64,000 nucleotides of DNA, from positions 7,227 to 71,226 of the forward strand of contig JBNLFL010000005.1 in the NCBI GenBank assembly GCA_050305515.1, written 5' to 3'. The position numbers and the translations under genes are program-made. The notes below the pieces were generated by a model. The model was given only the letters and a program-made list of their open reading frames with translations, had not been told where the DNA came from and did not search any database. This DNA comes from JAFGUB01 sp050305515. GTDB taxonomy: Bacteria > Campylobacterota > Campylobacteria > Campylobacterales > Sulfurimonadaceae. Positions 32,513 through 41,306 of the stretch are shown here, one piece after another (position 1 is the first letter of the stretch; each line of letters starts with the position of its first letter).

Positions 32513-34531
32513 CTATACAAACCAGTTTTCACTGTAATCGGTCGAGAGGTTCATCTCGAGTTCTCCAAACCCGGGAAGGGTCTGAACGACACGCTCTTTT
32601 TGTGAGAGCTCAAAACGAAGCTGAAGATTTTCGACTTCAACCCTGCTGATGTCAATACGCAGCTCCAGCCACTGCTCACATGCAAGAAGGATGTCTACCT
32701 GTTCAAAACGGTGCATGCCGTGAAGGACTACTTCTTCGTTAAAACCGATAGGTTCAATAATAACACGAAGGGTATCTTCGGTACAAAGCTGAACCATTTC
32801 GGCATCAAAGGCAAAGTAAAGATGCAGGGTGTCCTGTCCGTAATAGATTTTACGAACCGGGCCGCGTACCTTGTCCATGGTGGAGAAAAGCTTGGTCTCA
32901 TCCAAAACACCGCATCCGACCCATTCGAAGAAGGAGTCGTGAATGCCATTGGTTGAAGGTGAGATGGGTGATTGGGGCTTGAGCCAGAAATCCTGCGCAC
33001 TTTTATTGCGGATGATCGGTTCAAAGAGATCCGAAGGTGCCGCAATACCTATGAGCTCGTAGATGCTGATGAGGTGCGAACGGAACAGCAGGTCGAATTC
33101 GGCACCGAATTCCGTATAATGGTCATCTCCGTACCACCAGAACCAGTCGGAACATTCGGCGGCAAGAAAATGGTGTGTTATCTTCTCTTTGGTCGCGGCA
33201 TCCAATCCGGCATTATGATGCTGATAATCCCGTTTTGTCATGAAAATCAGTTCCCAGCCGCGTGTTTTTTCATGATGCCCGACCCAGGTATTGAATTCAC
33301 CGTGAATCCAGCTGCCCGGAGCAAGACGTTCCAGTGTTCTGGATGGTGTATCTACGATCTCGTCCATGTGGAATGTCTGACACCATGATGTATTGGAGAT
33401 ACCCTGGTAGAGTGCATCAAAAAAGTCAAAACCGTTATTGTGGTAAAACTCCCACGCATTTTCGCCATCAAGAATAACGAAAACCGTAGCCTCGGTATCG
33501 GCCTTTTGAATCGGATAGAGCGCCCCCATAAAATGTTCGGATGCCTTGTGGGCATCCCAGAACCGATAGGTGAAACCTATGAGATCGCTGAGACCGTGAT
33601 CTCTGAACCCCATGAACATCCCGCTGTAATTGTAGGGATGATAGAGCGCACTGCGTTCGTTACTTCCAAGAGATTTGAACAAGATGGCTTCATCCGTGGC
33701 AATCCAGCGTACACCCAGCTCTTTGAGCAATGCGACGCTTTTAGTATCGACTGCACCCTCGGCCGGCCAGAATCCGACTGCTTCGTATCCAAACGTTTCA
33801 CGAAAAAGCGCCTGTGCGCGAAGAACCTGTTCGCGGGCATCGTCAAGCAGCGGCAAATGCTGTTTGGGGATATCCGTGTGCCGGTTGGCTTCGAGTGCGT
33901 TGTTCATATCCATCAAAAGCGGCAGGATCGGATGATTCAGCGGTGTTGTGGAGATGGCAATGCGACCCTCTTTGTAGAGTTTAGTGTAGTAAGGGAAAAT
34001 CCCCTTGATAAACGTCGCGAGTTCGTCAAGCAGCAGATGCTTGTCTTCAATACTGAAAAACTGTGCCTTACTGATCAGTTTTGATACGATAGGACTGTGC
34101 TGTCTTAGATAAACACCGCACCATGCGAGTATGAAAAGGATTTCAAGATCAAACAGATCGCCATCGTCGATGTACTCTTTTTTGTAGATTTTGGCGTAAG
34201 TCGGCAGCGGAGCTACCATAGTGTCATAAGGAGCACTTTTGCAGATCTTGATCATCCATTGTCGCTCTTTCTCCTTGAGGGTCTCCGGATGACGCAGCCA
34301 GAGGCTTAAGAAGTAGTCATTCTGTGCGGGATCGTCATAATAGAGTGCGAGCTGTTCGATCAGCGGCGGCGTGATGTTGAACGTTGCTTTGAGCCCTTCG
34401 TGACGGGCAAGCATCCACGGCATGTCGTAATAGTCTTTGAGCGCATGCAAAAAGACCCAGGGCATCTGCATGACGCCCGTCGCGTTGCGGTAATCGGGCT
34501 GGTGCATATGCCAGATAAAGCCAAGTCGCAT
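32513..34531 (-). CDS. Glycoside hydrolase family 57 alpha-glucan-active enzyme
   Basis: A 672-residue protein with the GH57 signatures: region 1 'WHMHQPDY' at residues 7-14, 'PLNHPILPLL', region 3 'WPAEGAVD' at about 255 with the catalytic nucleophile Glu258, and region 4 'VILDGENAWE' at about 354-361 with the acid/base Asp. Aromatic-rich 'CSDWFWWYGDDH' follows, and a C-terminal beta domain extends from about residue 510. GH57 members include alpha-amylases, amylopullulanases, 4-alpha-glucanotransferases and branching enzymes. Lying between the nucleotidyltransferase fusion and galT, it probably trims or rearranges glycogen in the cytoplasm (no signal peptide). Exact specificity cannot be read from the sequence. 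Confidence 0.88.
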   Translation of the reverse strand: MRLGFIWHMHQPDYRNATGVMQMPWVFLHALKDYYDMPWMLARHEGLKATFNITPPLIEQLALYYDDPAQNDYFLSLWLRHPETLKEKERQWMIKICKSAPYDTMVAPLPTYAKIYKKEYIDDGDLFDLEILFILAWCGVYLRQHSPIVSKLISKAQFFSIEDKHLLLDELATFIKGIFPYYTKLYKEGRIAISTTPLNHPILPLLMDMNNALEANRHTDIPKQHLPLLDDAREQVLRAQALFRETFGYEAVGFWPAEGAVDTKSVALLKELGVRWIATDEAILFKSLGSNERSALYHPYNYSGMFMGFRDHGLSDLIGFTYRFWDAHKASEHFMGALYPIQKADTEATVFVILDGENAWEFYHNNGFDFFDALYQGISNTSWCQTFHMDEIVDTPSRTLERLAPGSWIHGEFNTWVGHHEKTRGWELIFMTKRDYQHHNAGLDAATKEKITHHFLAAECSDWFWWYGDDHYTEFGAEFDLLFRSHLISIYELIGIAAPSDLFEPIIRNKSAQDFWLKPQSPISPSTNGIHDSFFEWVGCGVLDETKLFSTMDKVRGPVRKIYYGQDTLHLYFAFDAEMVQLCTEDTLRVIIEPIGFNEEVVLHGMHRFEQVDILLACEQWLELRIDISRVEVENLQLRFELSQKERVVQTLPGFGELEMNLSTDYSENWFV

Positions 34532-34540
34532 CCTGCCGCC

Positions 34541-37045
34541 CTATGCTTGTGACCACTGTGCTATTTTGGCACTGTAGTTATCAACTATGGCTTTTCCTGC
34601 GTCCTCGTTCTGTGCCTGAATGTACAGATTGAGATGGTCGCTGTACTGATCAGGTATCATCAGAATCCAGTCGGTCTCATTTTCCCAGATTTTAACGCCG
34701 TCGGCTGAGGATGAACGTTTGCCTTTGGCGTCTTCGAGGAATTTACGCATCATTTTGCCTTTGAGCGCTTGAGAGCATTCGATACGCTGGCTGCGGTAAT
34801 AGAATGCCTCTATACTTTTGGCAATACTTGATAGTTTGACATTATGACAGCTGGTAAGCTCCATGAGTTTTAAACTCGCGTACATGGCATCGCGTGTGAC
34901 ACCGAATTCGGTAAATGCAAAGTTTCCGTCAACCGTTGCGATCAAGGCAAATTCTTTAAGTTTGGAGGCTTTGAAATTGGAATATTTACCGCGTTCGATC
35001 TCAAGGTTTTCAAAATAGATTATGTCAGGTGCCCACGTTGGCAGGAATACTTTTTTCTTCGTCTCTTTCGCATCAAGATTGAGAAGATGCAACACGGTCA
35101 TTAAACCTTTGATTTTATCCAGTACCTCGCCTTCATCCGTGACGATTATGAGTCGTTGTGCGTTGGGATAGATCATGATCCCCATATCGTACTCAAGGCT
35201 GGTTACAATGGTAGAGATATTGGCCTGCGATCGTTTTTCAAGAGCCGCAATGTTGGAAAGTTTCTTTTCATCATGATAGGCATTGAGGACAATGTTCTCA
35301 ATGCCCAGCTCATTCAGAAGATTCGGAAAGATATCGGCGGTACTACCATGCATCAGATCGACAGCGACACGGAAGCCGCCGCATTTGATAATATTGTTAT
35401 TGATGCGGCTCTGAATGGCTTCTTTATAGCTGTGACACTCTTTTTGATGGAGTGTTTCATAAATTTCACCGATCTGGGAGTAGTCGACACGGCGAAATTT
35501 TTCTGTAAAGAAAGCTTTTTCTATGCCTTTTGAAGAGTTGGAATCAATACGGATCGCCTCGTCATTGAAGAGTGTGATCTGGGAACTGGTCGGATCATTG
35601 ATATCCTGTTTGAAGTGGGCACCGCCTATAAGGGAGTTGTCGTGTGCCAATGTGTAACGCAACACCGAAGGCGGGGTGCTTTTGAGATCGAGTACGTTGA
35701 CGCCTGCTGAAAGCAGACCCCCGAGGAAAGCGCGTTTGAGCATACGTGAGCTCTTGTCATAATCGCGGCCTACAATCACTTTTGAACCGATAGGTAGCTG
35801 TGCAGCAAAGGATTCAGCCAGCTTGGTTGCCATTTCACAGGAGAGTTCAACATTGCTCTTGCCCGTAACCGTACCGTTTTCAAAAATAGAGTTTTTATAG
35901 CGGCTTCCCCATACCAGGTTGTGACTGACGATAGAAGCAGCCTCCACTTTTTTGTCTGGCCAGATGGTGACGTCCTGCTCAAACGTTGCCAACTCTCCGA
36001 TCTCACATCCCTGAGCAAGGATCAGCCCTGCTTTGGCGGTGACGTTCTTGTCGATAATATTGTCATTACAGATGACGCAGTTGTCAAGCTTTGCGTTTTT
36101 GCCGATAGTCACATGATCCCAGCAGACAGTGTTGCGAATACTGCTGTTCTTGCCGATAGTGACATGGTCGCCCAAAACCACATTGTTGAGCTTGACCCCT
36201 TTCTCAAGTGTGACATGCTCACCCAGAGCGACATGACCGATAATCTCTACGGACGCGTCAAGTTTGTATTTGTGATCGCTGTAAAGGGTACCATCAGGAA
36301 AGCTCTGCTTGTGTTTTGCAGGAATCGTGAAGTTGACTTTCCCACCAAGAATGTCTTCGTAGACTTCGCGGTAGCTCTCAGGATTTCCTACGTCGCGCCA
36401 GTATCCTTCAAGCGCATATCCCATCAACGAGATACCGCGAGCCATCAACTGCGGGAAAAGATCTTTGGCAAAGTCATAGTTTTCGCCTTCGGGAATATAG
36501 CCCAGAATCTCCGGCTCGATAATGTAAATACCGGTATTGATAGTGTCACTGAACACTTCTCCCCAGCTTGGTTTTTCAAGAAATTTTTCAATGACGTTCT
36601 CTTCATTGGCAATGACAACACCAAACTGAAGCGGGTTTTCAACCGATGTCAGGCCGATGGAGAGTTTCGCATTGCGGCTGGCATGAAAATCAAACAGCTT
36701 TTTGAAGTCAAAATCGGTAACAAGATCGCCGCTGATGATAATGAAGTTTTCATCACCGATATACTGCTGCGCCAGTTTGACCGCCCCGGCAGTACCATAG
36801 TCATCATCGGGAACGACGTAGGTAATCTTGATGCCGAAGTCGCTGCCGTCTTTGAAATAGTTCTGAATAATATCCGGTTTGAAATAGAGCAGTACGATAA
36901 ATTCGCTAATCCCCAGATCCTTCAAAGTCATCATGGTGTGTTCCATCATCGGTCGGTTGACAATAGGCAACATAGGCTTGGGGCGGGAATGTGTGAGCGG
37001 CTGTATGCGGGTTCCGAATCCGCCGGCCATTACGACTGCTTTCAT
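34541..37045 (-). CDS. Sugar-phosphate nucleotidyltransferase fused to a degenerate phosphohexomutase
   Basis: An 834-residue fusion. Residues about 1-235 are an NTP-transferase with the signature 'MAGGFGTRIQPLTHSRPKPMLPI', 'GDLVTDFD' and 'FLEKPSWGEVFSDTINTGIY' (split by the family turn). Residues about 255-350 are left-handed beta-helix hexapeptide repeats. From about 385 onward comes an alpha-D-phosphohexomutase fold ('VIVGRDYDKSSRMLKRAFLGGL'). In that last domain the phosphoserine loop (normally TASHNP) reads 'GGAHFKQDINDP' near residues 474-485, and the metal loop (normally DGDxDR) reads 'YDMGIMIYPNAQRL' near 617-630, so mutase activity looks lost. Comparable fusions exist in cyanobacteria and actinobacteria. 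It may supply NDP-glucose to the GlgA proteins, as no separate glgC is seen. Confidence 0.88.
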   Translation of the reverse strand: MKAVVMAGGFGTRIQPLTHSRPKPMLPIVNRPMMEHTMMTLKDLGISEFIVLLYFKPDIIQNYFKDGSDFGIKITYVVPDDDYGTAGAVKLAQQYIGDENFIIISGDLVTDFDFKKLFDFHASRNAKLSIGLTSVENPLQFGVVIANEENVIEKFLEKPSWGEVFSDTINTGIYIIEPEILGYIPEGENYDFAKDLFPQLMARGISLMGYALEGYWRDVGNPESYREVYEDILGGKVNFTIPAKHKQSFPDGTLYSDHKYKLDASVEIIGHVALGEHVTLEKGVKLNNVVLGDHVTIGKNSSIRNTVCWDHVTIGKNAKLDNCVICNDNIIDKNVTAKAGLILAQGCEIGELATFEQDVTIWPDKKVEAASIVSHNLVWGSRYKNSIFENGTVTGKSNVELSCEMATKLAESFAAQLPIGSKVIVGRDYDKSSRMLKRAFLGGLLSAGVNVLDLKSTPPSVLRYTLAHDNSLIGGAHFKQDINDPTSSQITLFNDEAIRIDSNSSKGIEKAFFTEKFRRVDYSQIGEIYETLHQKECHSYKEAIQSRINNNIIKCGGFRVAVDLMHGSTADIFPNLLNELGIENIVLNAYHDEKKLSNIAALEKRSQANISTIVTSLEYDMGIMIYPNAQRLIIVTDEGEVLDKIKGLMTVLHLLNLDAKETKKKVFLPTWAPDIIYFENLEIERGKYSNFKASKLKEFALIATVDGNFAFTEFGVTRDAMYASLKLMELTSCHNVKLSSIAKSIEAFYYRSQRIECSQALKGKMMRKFLEDAKGKRSSSADGVKIWENETDWILMIPDQYSDHLNLYIQAQNEDAGKAIVDNYSAKIAQWSQA

Positions 37046-37078
37046 AAGTGCTGTTCTCCAAATAGAAATAATATGTAG

Positions 37079-37088
37079 TTACATGTAA
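37079..37088. repeat. TTACATGTAA palindrome, site 9
   Basis: Exact copy in the 118-base gap upstream of the fusion gene, 34 bases before its start. Confidence 0.95.
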
Positions 37089-37104
37089 GGGTACATGCAG
37101 GTTG

Positions 37105-37126
37105 CTGCATCACAGGTGTGATGCAG
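37105..37126 (-). promoter_or_regulatory. Perfect hairpin between CBM48 gene and fusion gene
   Basis: A 9-bp perfect stem (37105-37113 with 37118-37126, loop AGGT) sits midway in the gap. No T tract follows on the minus strand. It may weaken read-through or protect RNA ends; an AT-rich stretch (minus-strand CATATTAT) between it and the fusion gene could hold a promoter. Confidence 0.45.
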
Positions 37127-37163
37127 TCATTGTATAGCGGTGTTCTTAAAAGTGATATAAAAC

Positions 37164-37442
37164 TCAGAGTTTCAGGAGTGCATTTTGCGACCCGTAGGGA
37201 GAAGGCACACACTCAAGCTCATCATCGCAATGCCACTGGTTGCCATTGACACGATAGCCAAACTGATACTCCGAATCGATCGGCAGTACTTTTGTAACGT
37301 AAAATTCGCCACTTTTTTTGAGTTTCATCGGCTCATCTTCCCATTCGTTCCATTCGCCGCAGAGATGAACCTCGCTGGCACCTTCGGGATGAATAGTGAA
37401 TGTCACCCACGCTTTGTTACCCTTGGTTGTTACTTTGATCAT
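37164..37442 (-). CDS. Stand-alone CBM48 glycogen-binding domain protein
   Basis: A 92-residue protein that is entirely one early-set/CBM48-type domain, like the N-terminal domain of GlgB and isoamylase or the AMPK beta glycogen-binding domain. The pattern 'VTFTIHPEGASEVHLCGEWNEWEDEPMKL' (split around the conserved Gly) gives the exposed Trp residues that stack on glucan, and 'YQFGYRVNGNQWHCDD' the second sugar-contacting strand. It has no catalytic part. AGGAGG precedes the ATG. Within this operon it may tether an enzyme to glycogen or act as a glycogen sensor; that is inference. Confidence 0.85.
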   Translation of the reverse strand: MIKVTTKGNKAWVTFTIHPEGASEVHLCGEWNEWEDEPMKLKKSGEFYVTKVLPIDSEYQFGYRVNGNQWHCDDELECVPSPYGSQNALLKL

Positions 37443-37469
37443 TGTTAGCCTCCTGTGTTAAGATTGGAA

Positions 37470-38429
37470 TCAGTCGAGCAGATTGAGTGCATCGAGGTAG
37501 TGCTGGGGCAACCGGTAGCGGTTGGACACGACCTCTTCAATCTCTACGAGTTTGAAATCGCCTTTTTGAAAGACAACCACCTTGTTCGAATCACTGTGCT
37601 CCATCAGGTAATCGATCGCCGTGATGGTAAAATCAAAAGCCATCATCCGGTCATAAACCGTAGGATTACCACCGCGCTGAATATGTCCCAGTATCGTAAC
37701 ACGAGTATCCAAACCGATACTCTCCTGCAGCCAGTTGTATACCTCCGTTGTCTGTTTGGTCCCCTCTGCAATAACTGCAAGAATGTAGTTACGGCCAGCT
37801 GCAACTTCTTTCTTCAGCTTTGTCTCTACCTTCTCGCGTTTAAAGGGCTGCTCCGGAATGACGCAGATTTCTGCTCCGCTGACCATGGATGAGATAACTG
37901 CGAGATAACCGCAGTCGCGCCCCATAACCTCGACCACGAAGGCACGGTTGAATGAAGAAGCCGTATCGCGGATTTTATCAAGAGCATCACGAATGACATT
38001 GAGCGCAGTATCAACACCGAGACAGTATTCCGTTCCGTAAATATCGTTGTCGATTGTTGTCGGAATGCCGACAAAATTGATATCGAAATCACTGGAGAAC
38101 TGCTGCATGGCGCGAAACGAACCGTCACCGCCAAGGACGATCAGACCTGTGATTCCGTGTTCCTGAAGATTTTCAAATGCCTTAAGACGGTAATCGTAAT
38201 CAAAAAAACGTTTTGAACGTGAAGAACGGATAATGGTCCCGCCGTAGTGAACGATGCCTGCGACATCCTTATGGGTCGCCTGCTTGATCTTGTTGTCGAT
38301 CAGACCTTCGAGCCCGTCATAGATGAGGTAGGGACGTTCCCCTTTTTTGTAGACGTAATCAACAAACTTCTTGATTGCAGGGTTCATTCCCGGGGCATCA
38401 CCGCCTGAACACATGATTGCCAGTGCCAT
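37470..38429 (-). CDS. pfkA: 6-phosphofructokinase
   Basis: Phosphorylates fructose 6-phosphate. The 319-residue length and 'GGDGS' at residues 100-104 indicate the ATP-dependent bacterial PfkA type (PPi enzymes usually have Asp in that loop). Also seen are 'PTTIDNDIYGTEYCLG', the catalytic region with TIDND, and 'GHIQRGG'. The start overlaps the pgk stop by one base. Many Campylobacterota lack phosphofructokinase, so its place inside a glycogen operon is notable: it would allow glycogen to be burnt through glycolysis. Confidence 0.94.
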   Translation of the reverse strand: MALAIMCSGGDAPGMNPAIKKFVDYVYKKGERPYLIYDGLEGLIDNKIKQATHKDVAGIVHYGGTIIRSSRSKRFFDYDYRLKAFENLQEHGITGLIVLGGDGSFRAMQQFSSDFDINFVGIPTTIDNDIYGTEYCLGVDTALNVIRDALDKIRDTASSFNRAFVVEVMGRDCGYLAVISSMVSGAEICVIPEQPFKREKVETKLKKEVAAGRNYILAVIAEGTKQTTEVYNWLQESIGLDTRVTILGHIQRGGNPTVYDRMMAFDFTITAIDYLMEHSDSNKVVVFQKGDFKLVEIEEVVSNRYRLPQHYLDALNLLD

Positions 38430-39646
38430 TATGCTTCCTCGCGTCGGTCAAGATTTTCAAAGCCGGGCAGTACTTTGCCCTCCAGTAGTTCCAGACTCGC
38501 ACCGCCGCCGGTAGAGATGAAGCTGAAGTTGTCAGCTTCACCTGCACGGTCGACCGCGTCAGCCGTATCGCCGCCGCCAACAATGGTATAGGCATAGCAC
38601 TCTGCTATGGCGTTGGCGATTTTGAAGGTCCCTTTGGAGAACTTGTCAATTTCAAAGATACCCATCGGGCCGTTCCAGATGATGGTGTTGGAGAGTCCTA
38701 TCGCTTCACTGAAAAGTTTAACGGTTGCCGGTCCGATATCGACGGCTTTGAAGCCGTCGAGAATATCCTGCGCCGGAACCACTCTGACATCGACAGGAGC
38801 CTCTACGGAGTCGGTCATCACGACATCGACAGGCAAATAAAGTTTCACACCGTTTTGACGGGCCTCTTTCATCACTTCTTCCGCCGTGGCAATATACTCC
38901 TCTTCGTAAAGTGACGCTTTCATATCGTAGCCAAGCGCTTTAAGAAATGTGTTTGACATGGCGCCGCCGATGATTAGCTTGTCCACTTTGGTCAAAACGC
39001 TTTTCAGAAGCGTGATTTTGGAAGAGATCTTGGCGCCACCGACCACCAATGCGATAGGCTGCACAGGATTTTCAAGTGCTTTTGCAAAGGCTTCGATTTC
39101 GCGTATCATTAAAAAGCCGGCAACCTTGTCCGAGACATATTGTGCAACACCATAGGTAGATGCGTGTTTGCGGTGCGATGCGCCGAATGCATCATTAACG
39201 TAGACATCGCAAATGGATGCAAGCTTTTTCGAGAGTGTCTCGTCGTTTTTCTTTTCACCTGCATGGTAGCGGATGTTTTCAAGTAAAAAGACGCGTTCAA
39301 GAGAACAGGCGGCGATCTCCTCTTTTGAATTTTCAAAATCTTCGACAAACTCGACGCGACGCTGCAAAAGACGCTCAAGACGTTTGACAATCAGTTTCAG
39401 GCTGAATTTCGGGTCACCCGGTGTCTTGGGATCGCCAAAATGCGATACCAGAGTTATGGAGCAGGCATTATGGTCGATGCAGTAGTTAATCGTCGGCAGT
39501 GCCGCACGCATGCGGCGATCATCCGTAGTATTGCCGTGAGAATCGACCGGGACATTGAAGTCCACGCGAATCAGGACGCGTTTGCCTTCGACGTTAACAT
39601 CTCTGAGACTTTTGACACCCTGCATAATTGCAATATTGGAGCCCAT
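38429..39646 (-). CDS. pgk: Phosphoglycerate kinase
   Basis: Reversible 3-phosphoglycerate/1,3-bisphosphoglycerate step. The 405-residue chain has the N-terminal 'RVLIRVDFNVPVD', the substrate region 'ISLVSHFGDPK'-like stretch, and the nucleotide loop 'GGGDTADAV' in the C-domain. AAAGG lies 7 bases before the ATG at 39646; a second ATG seven codons later would give the more usual N-terminus, so the first residues are uncertain. Confidence 0.96.
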   Translation of the reverse strand: MGSNIAIMQGVKSLRDVNVEGKRVLIRVDFNVPVDSHGNTTDDRRMRAALPTINYCIDHNACSITLVSHFGDPKTPGDPKFSLKLIVKRLERLLQRRVEFVEDFENSKEEIAACSLERVFLLENIRYHAGEKKNDETLSKKLASICDVYVNDAFGASHRKHASTYGVAQYVSDKVAGFLMIREIEAFAKALENPVQPIALVVGGAKISSKITLLKSVLTKVDKLIIGGAMSNTFLKALGYDMKASLYEEEYIATAEEVMKEARQNGVKLYLPVDVVMTDSVEAPVDVRVVPAQDILDGFKAVDIGPATVKLFSEAIGLSNTIIWNGPMGIFEIDKFSKGTFKIANAIAECYAYTIVGGGDTADAVDRAGEADNFSFISTGGGASLELLEGKVLPGFENLDRREEA

Positions 39647-39648
39647 AA

Positions 39649-41298
39649 TTAACCTTTGTGATCGAACATAAGTCGGTAATATTCATCTGCCATACGACCC
39701 GAGTCAAAATCGACTTCGACATCGGACATGGCATTTTTCATCAGGGTAACCCACCCTATCGGGTCATTGTAGTATGTTGGAATGATCGTGTTTTCCAGGA
39801 TGTCCATCATATGTTTGTTATCCAGACGGTCCTGCTCTTCAATCGGAAGTTTGTGATCGAGAGCCGGGATGGTAAAGGAGTTTTTGCCATCACGCGCAAA
39901 TTCCGGATGCCATCCGTCATCAATGGAAAAATGTAAAGAACCGTTCATACTGGCGGTCATGCCGCTTGTTCCGCTTGCTTCGCGTGTAATACGCGGCGTG
40001 TTCAGCCAAACGTCACTGCCCTGCTTTAACAGGCGTGATAGCGTGAGCTCGTAACCGACCAGAACCGCCATGTTTTTATAATGATGGCTAATCTGAACGA
40101 GTTCGTTGAAGATTTCAATGGCACTGTGATCGAAGGGGTAAGGTTTCCCGGCCCAGATGATCTGAACCGGTTTATCCGTTCGCATAATCAGGCGATGAAA
40201 ACGCTCAAAGTCGTATTTGAGCAGGCCCGGGCGCTTGTACTCCGCGAAACGGCGTGCCCAGACAATGGTCAATACTTCGGGGTTGAACATTTTGCCTGTT
40301 TGATCGGCAACAATATCGAAAAGAATCTTTTTGAGGTGTTTTTTACGTGCGATGACTTCATAGTCTTCATGTTCATCGAGTGCACGTATGAGGGTTTTGT
40401 CCGTCCAGAATTTTTTGTTCTGGGCATTGGTAATGGAGATGATTTCGCATCGATTTTCCACATGCCCCCACATCTCATTGGAGACGAGCCCGTGAATCTT
40501 CGATACGGCATTGGCAATTTTCGCACTGCGCAATGCGCCAACCGTCAGGCTAAAGCTGTCTTCTGTTTCATAACCACTGATTTTTCGAACGGTTTCAAGA
40601 GTGTGAGAACCGAAGAAACCCATCTCATGCAGAAAATGGATGTTGTGCTCTTCGTTACCCGCTTTTTCAGGGGTGTGTGTTGTGAATACGACATGCTTTT
40701 TGACCTCTTCCATGTTGTCGAAGCGGCTGTAAAGTTCATAAACGAGCGGAAGCGCGTGGCCTTCATTCATGTGGTAGATGTCGACATGATGCCCGAGTGC
40801 TTCAAGAACCTTGGTGCCCCCGACACCTAAAATGATCTCCTGCGCTACGCGTGTACGCTCGTTCTGATCGTAGAGTTTGTGGGTAATGGTACGGGAGAGA
40901 TAATCGTTTTCATCGGTATCGGTCGAAAGCAGGATCATCGGTGCCGTTCCGAAAATATCCGGTTTAACTAAAAATGCCTTGACAACGACCGATTCGCTGT
41001 GAATCCTGACCTTTACCTTGATAGGAAGCTCTTCAAGAAAGTAATAGAATTTCCGAGTGAAGGCAGGACGCAGGGAACGGTCTTCGTTGCGTGTCTGGTC
41101 ATAATAGCCAAAACTCCAGAGCAGACCGATTCCCACGACATTCTGTTTCAGGTCATAAGCGCTCCGCATATGCGAACCGGCAAGAAAACCGAGGCCGCCC
41201 GAGTAGATCTTGAGCGCCTGATCGATGGCAAACTCCATCGAAAAGTACGCTACCGCCGTTTCGTAGCGGTTGTTGATGTCATAGGAAAAAAGTTCCAT
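39649..41298 (-). CDS. glgP: Alpha-glucan phosphorylase-like GT35 protein lacking the PLP lysine
   Basis: A 549-residue protein of the short ('thermophile') glycogen/maltodextrin phosphorylase group. Family blocks are intact: 'AYFSMEFAIDQALKIYSGGLGFLAG', 'HMNEGHA', 'FTTHTPEKAGNEEH', 'WARRFAEYKRPGLL' and 'WLNTPRITREASGTSGM'. The lysine that holds pyridoxal phosphate, expected right after GTSGM, is replaced by Thr448 (ACC, minus strand at 39955-39957). Without a Schiff base, normal phosphorolysis should fail. Either this member works another way, has become regulatory, or is a relative with transferase function. Eight bases separate it from pgi. No second phosphorylase is in the window. Confidence 0.85.
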   Translation of the reverse strand: MELFSYDINNRYETAVAYFSMEFAIDQALKIYSGGLGFLAGSHMRSAYDLKQNVVGIGLLWSFGYYDQTRNEDRSLRPAFTRKFYYFLEELPIKVKVRIHSESVVVKAFLVKPDIFGTAPMILLSTDTDENDYLSRTITHKLYDQNERTRVAQEIILGVGGTKVLEALGHHVDIYHMNEGHALPLVYELYSRFDNMEEVKKHVVFTTHTPEKAGNEEHNIHFLHEMGFFGSHTLETVRKISGYETEDSFSLTVGALRSAKIANAVSKIHGLVSNEMWGHVENRCEIISITNAQNKKFWTDKTLIRALDEHEDYEVIARKKHLKKILFDIVADQTGKMFNPEVLTIVWARRFAEYKRPGLLKYDFERFHRLIMRTDKPVQIIWAGKPYPFDHSAIEIFNELVQISHHYKNMAVLVGYELTLSRLLKQGSDVWLNTPRITREASGTSGMTASMNGSLHFSIDDGWHPEFARDGKNSFTIPALDHKLPIEEQDRLDNKHMMDILENTIIPTYYNDPIGWVTLMKNAMSDVEVDFDSGRMADEYYRLMFDHKG

Positions 41299-41306
41299 TC
41301 GTGACC

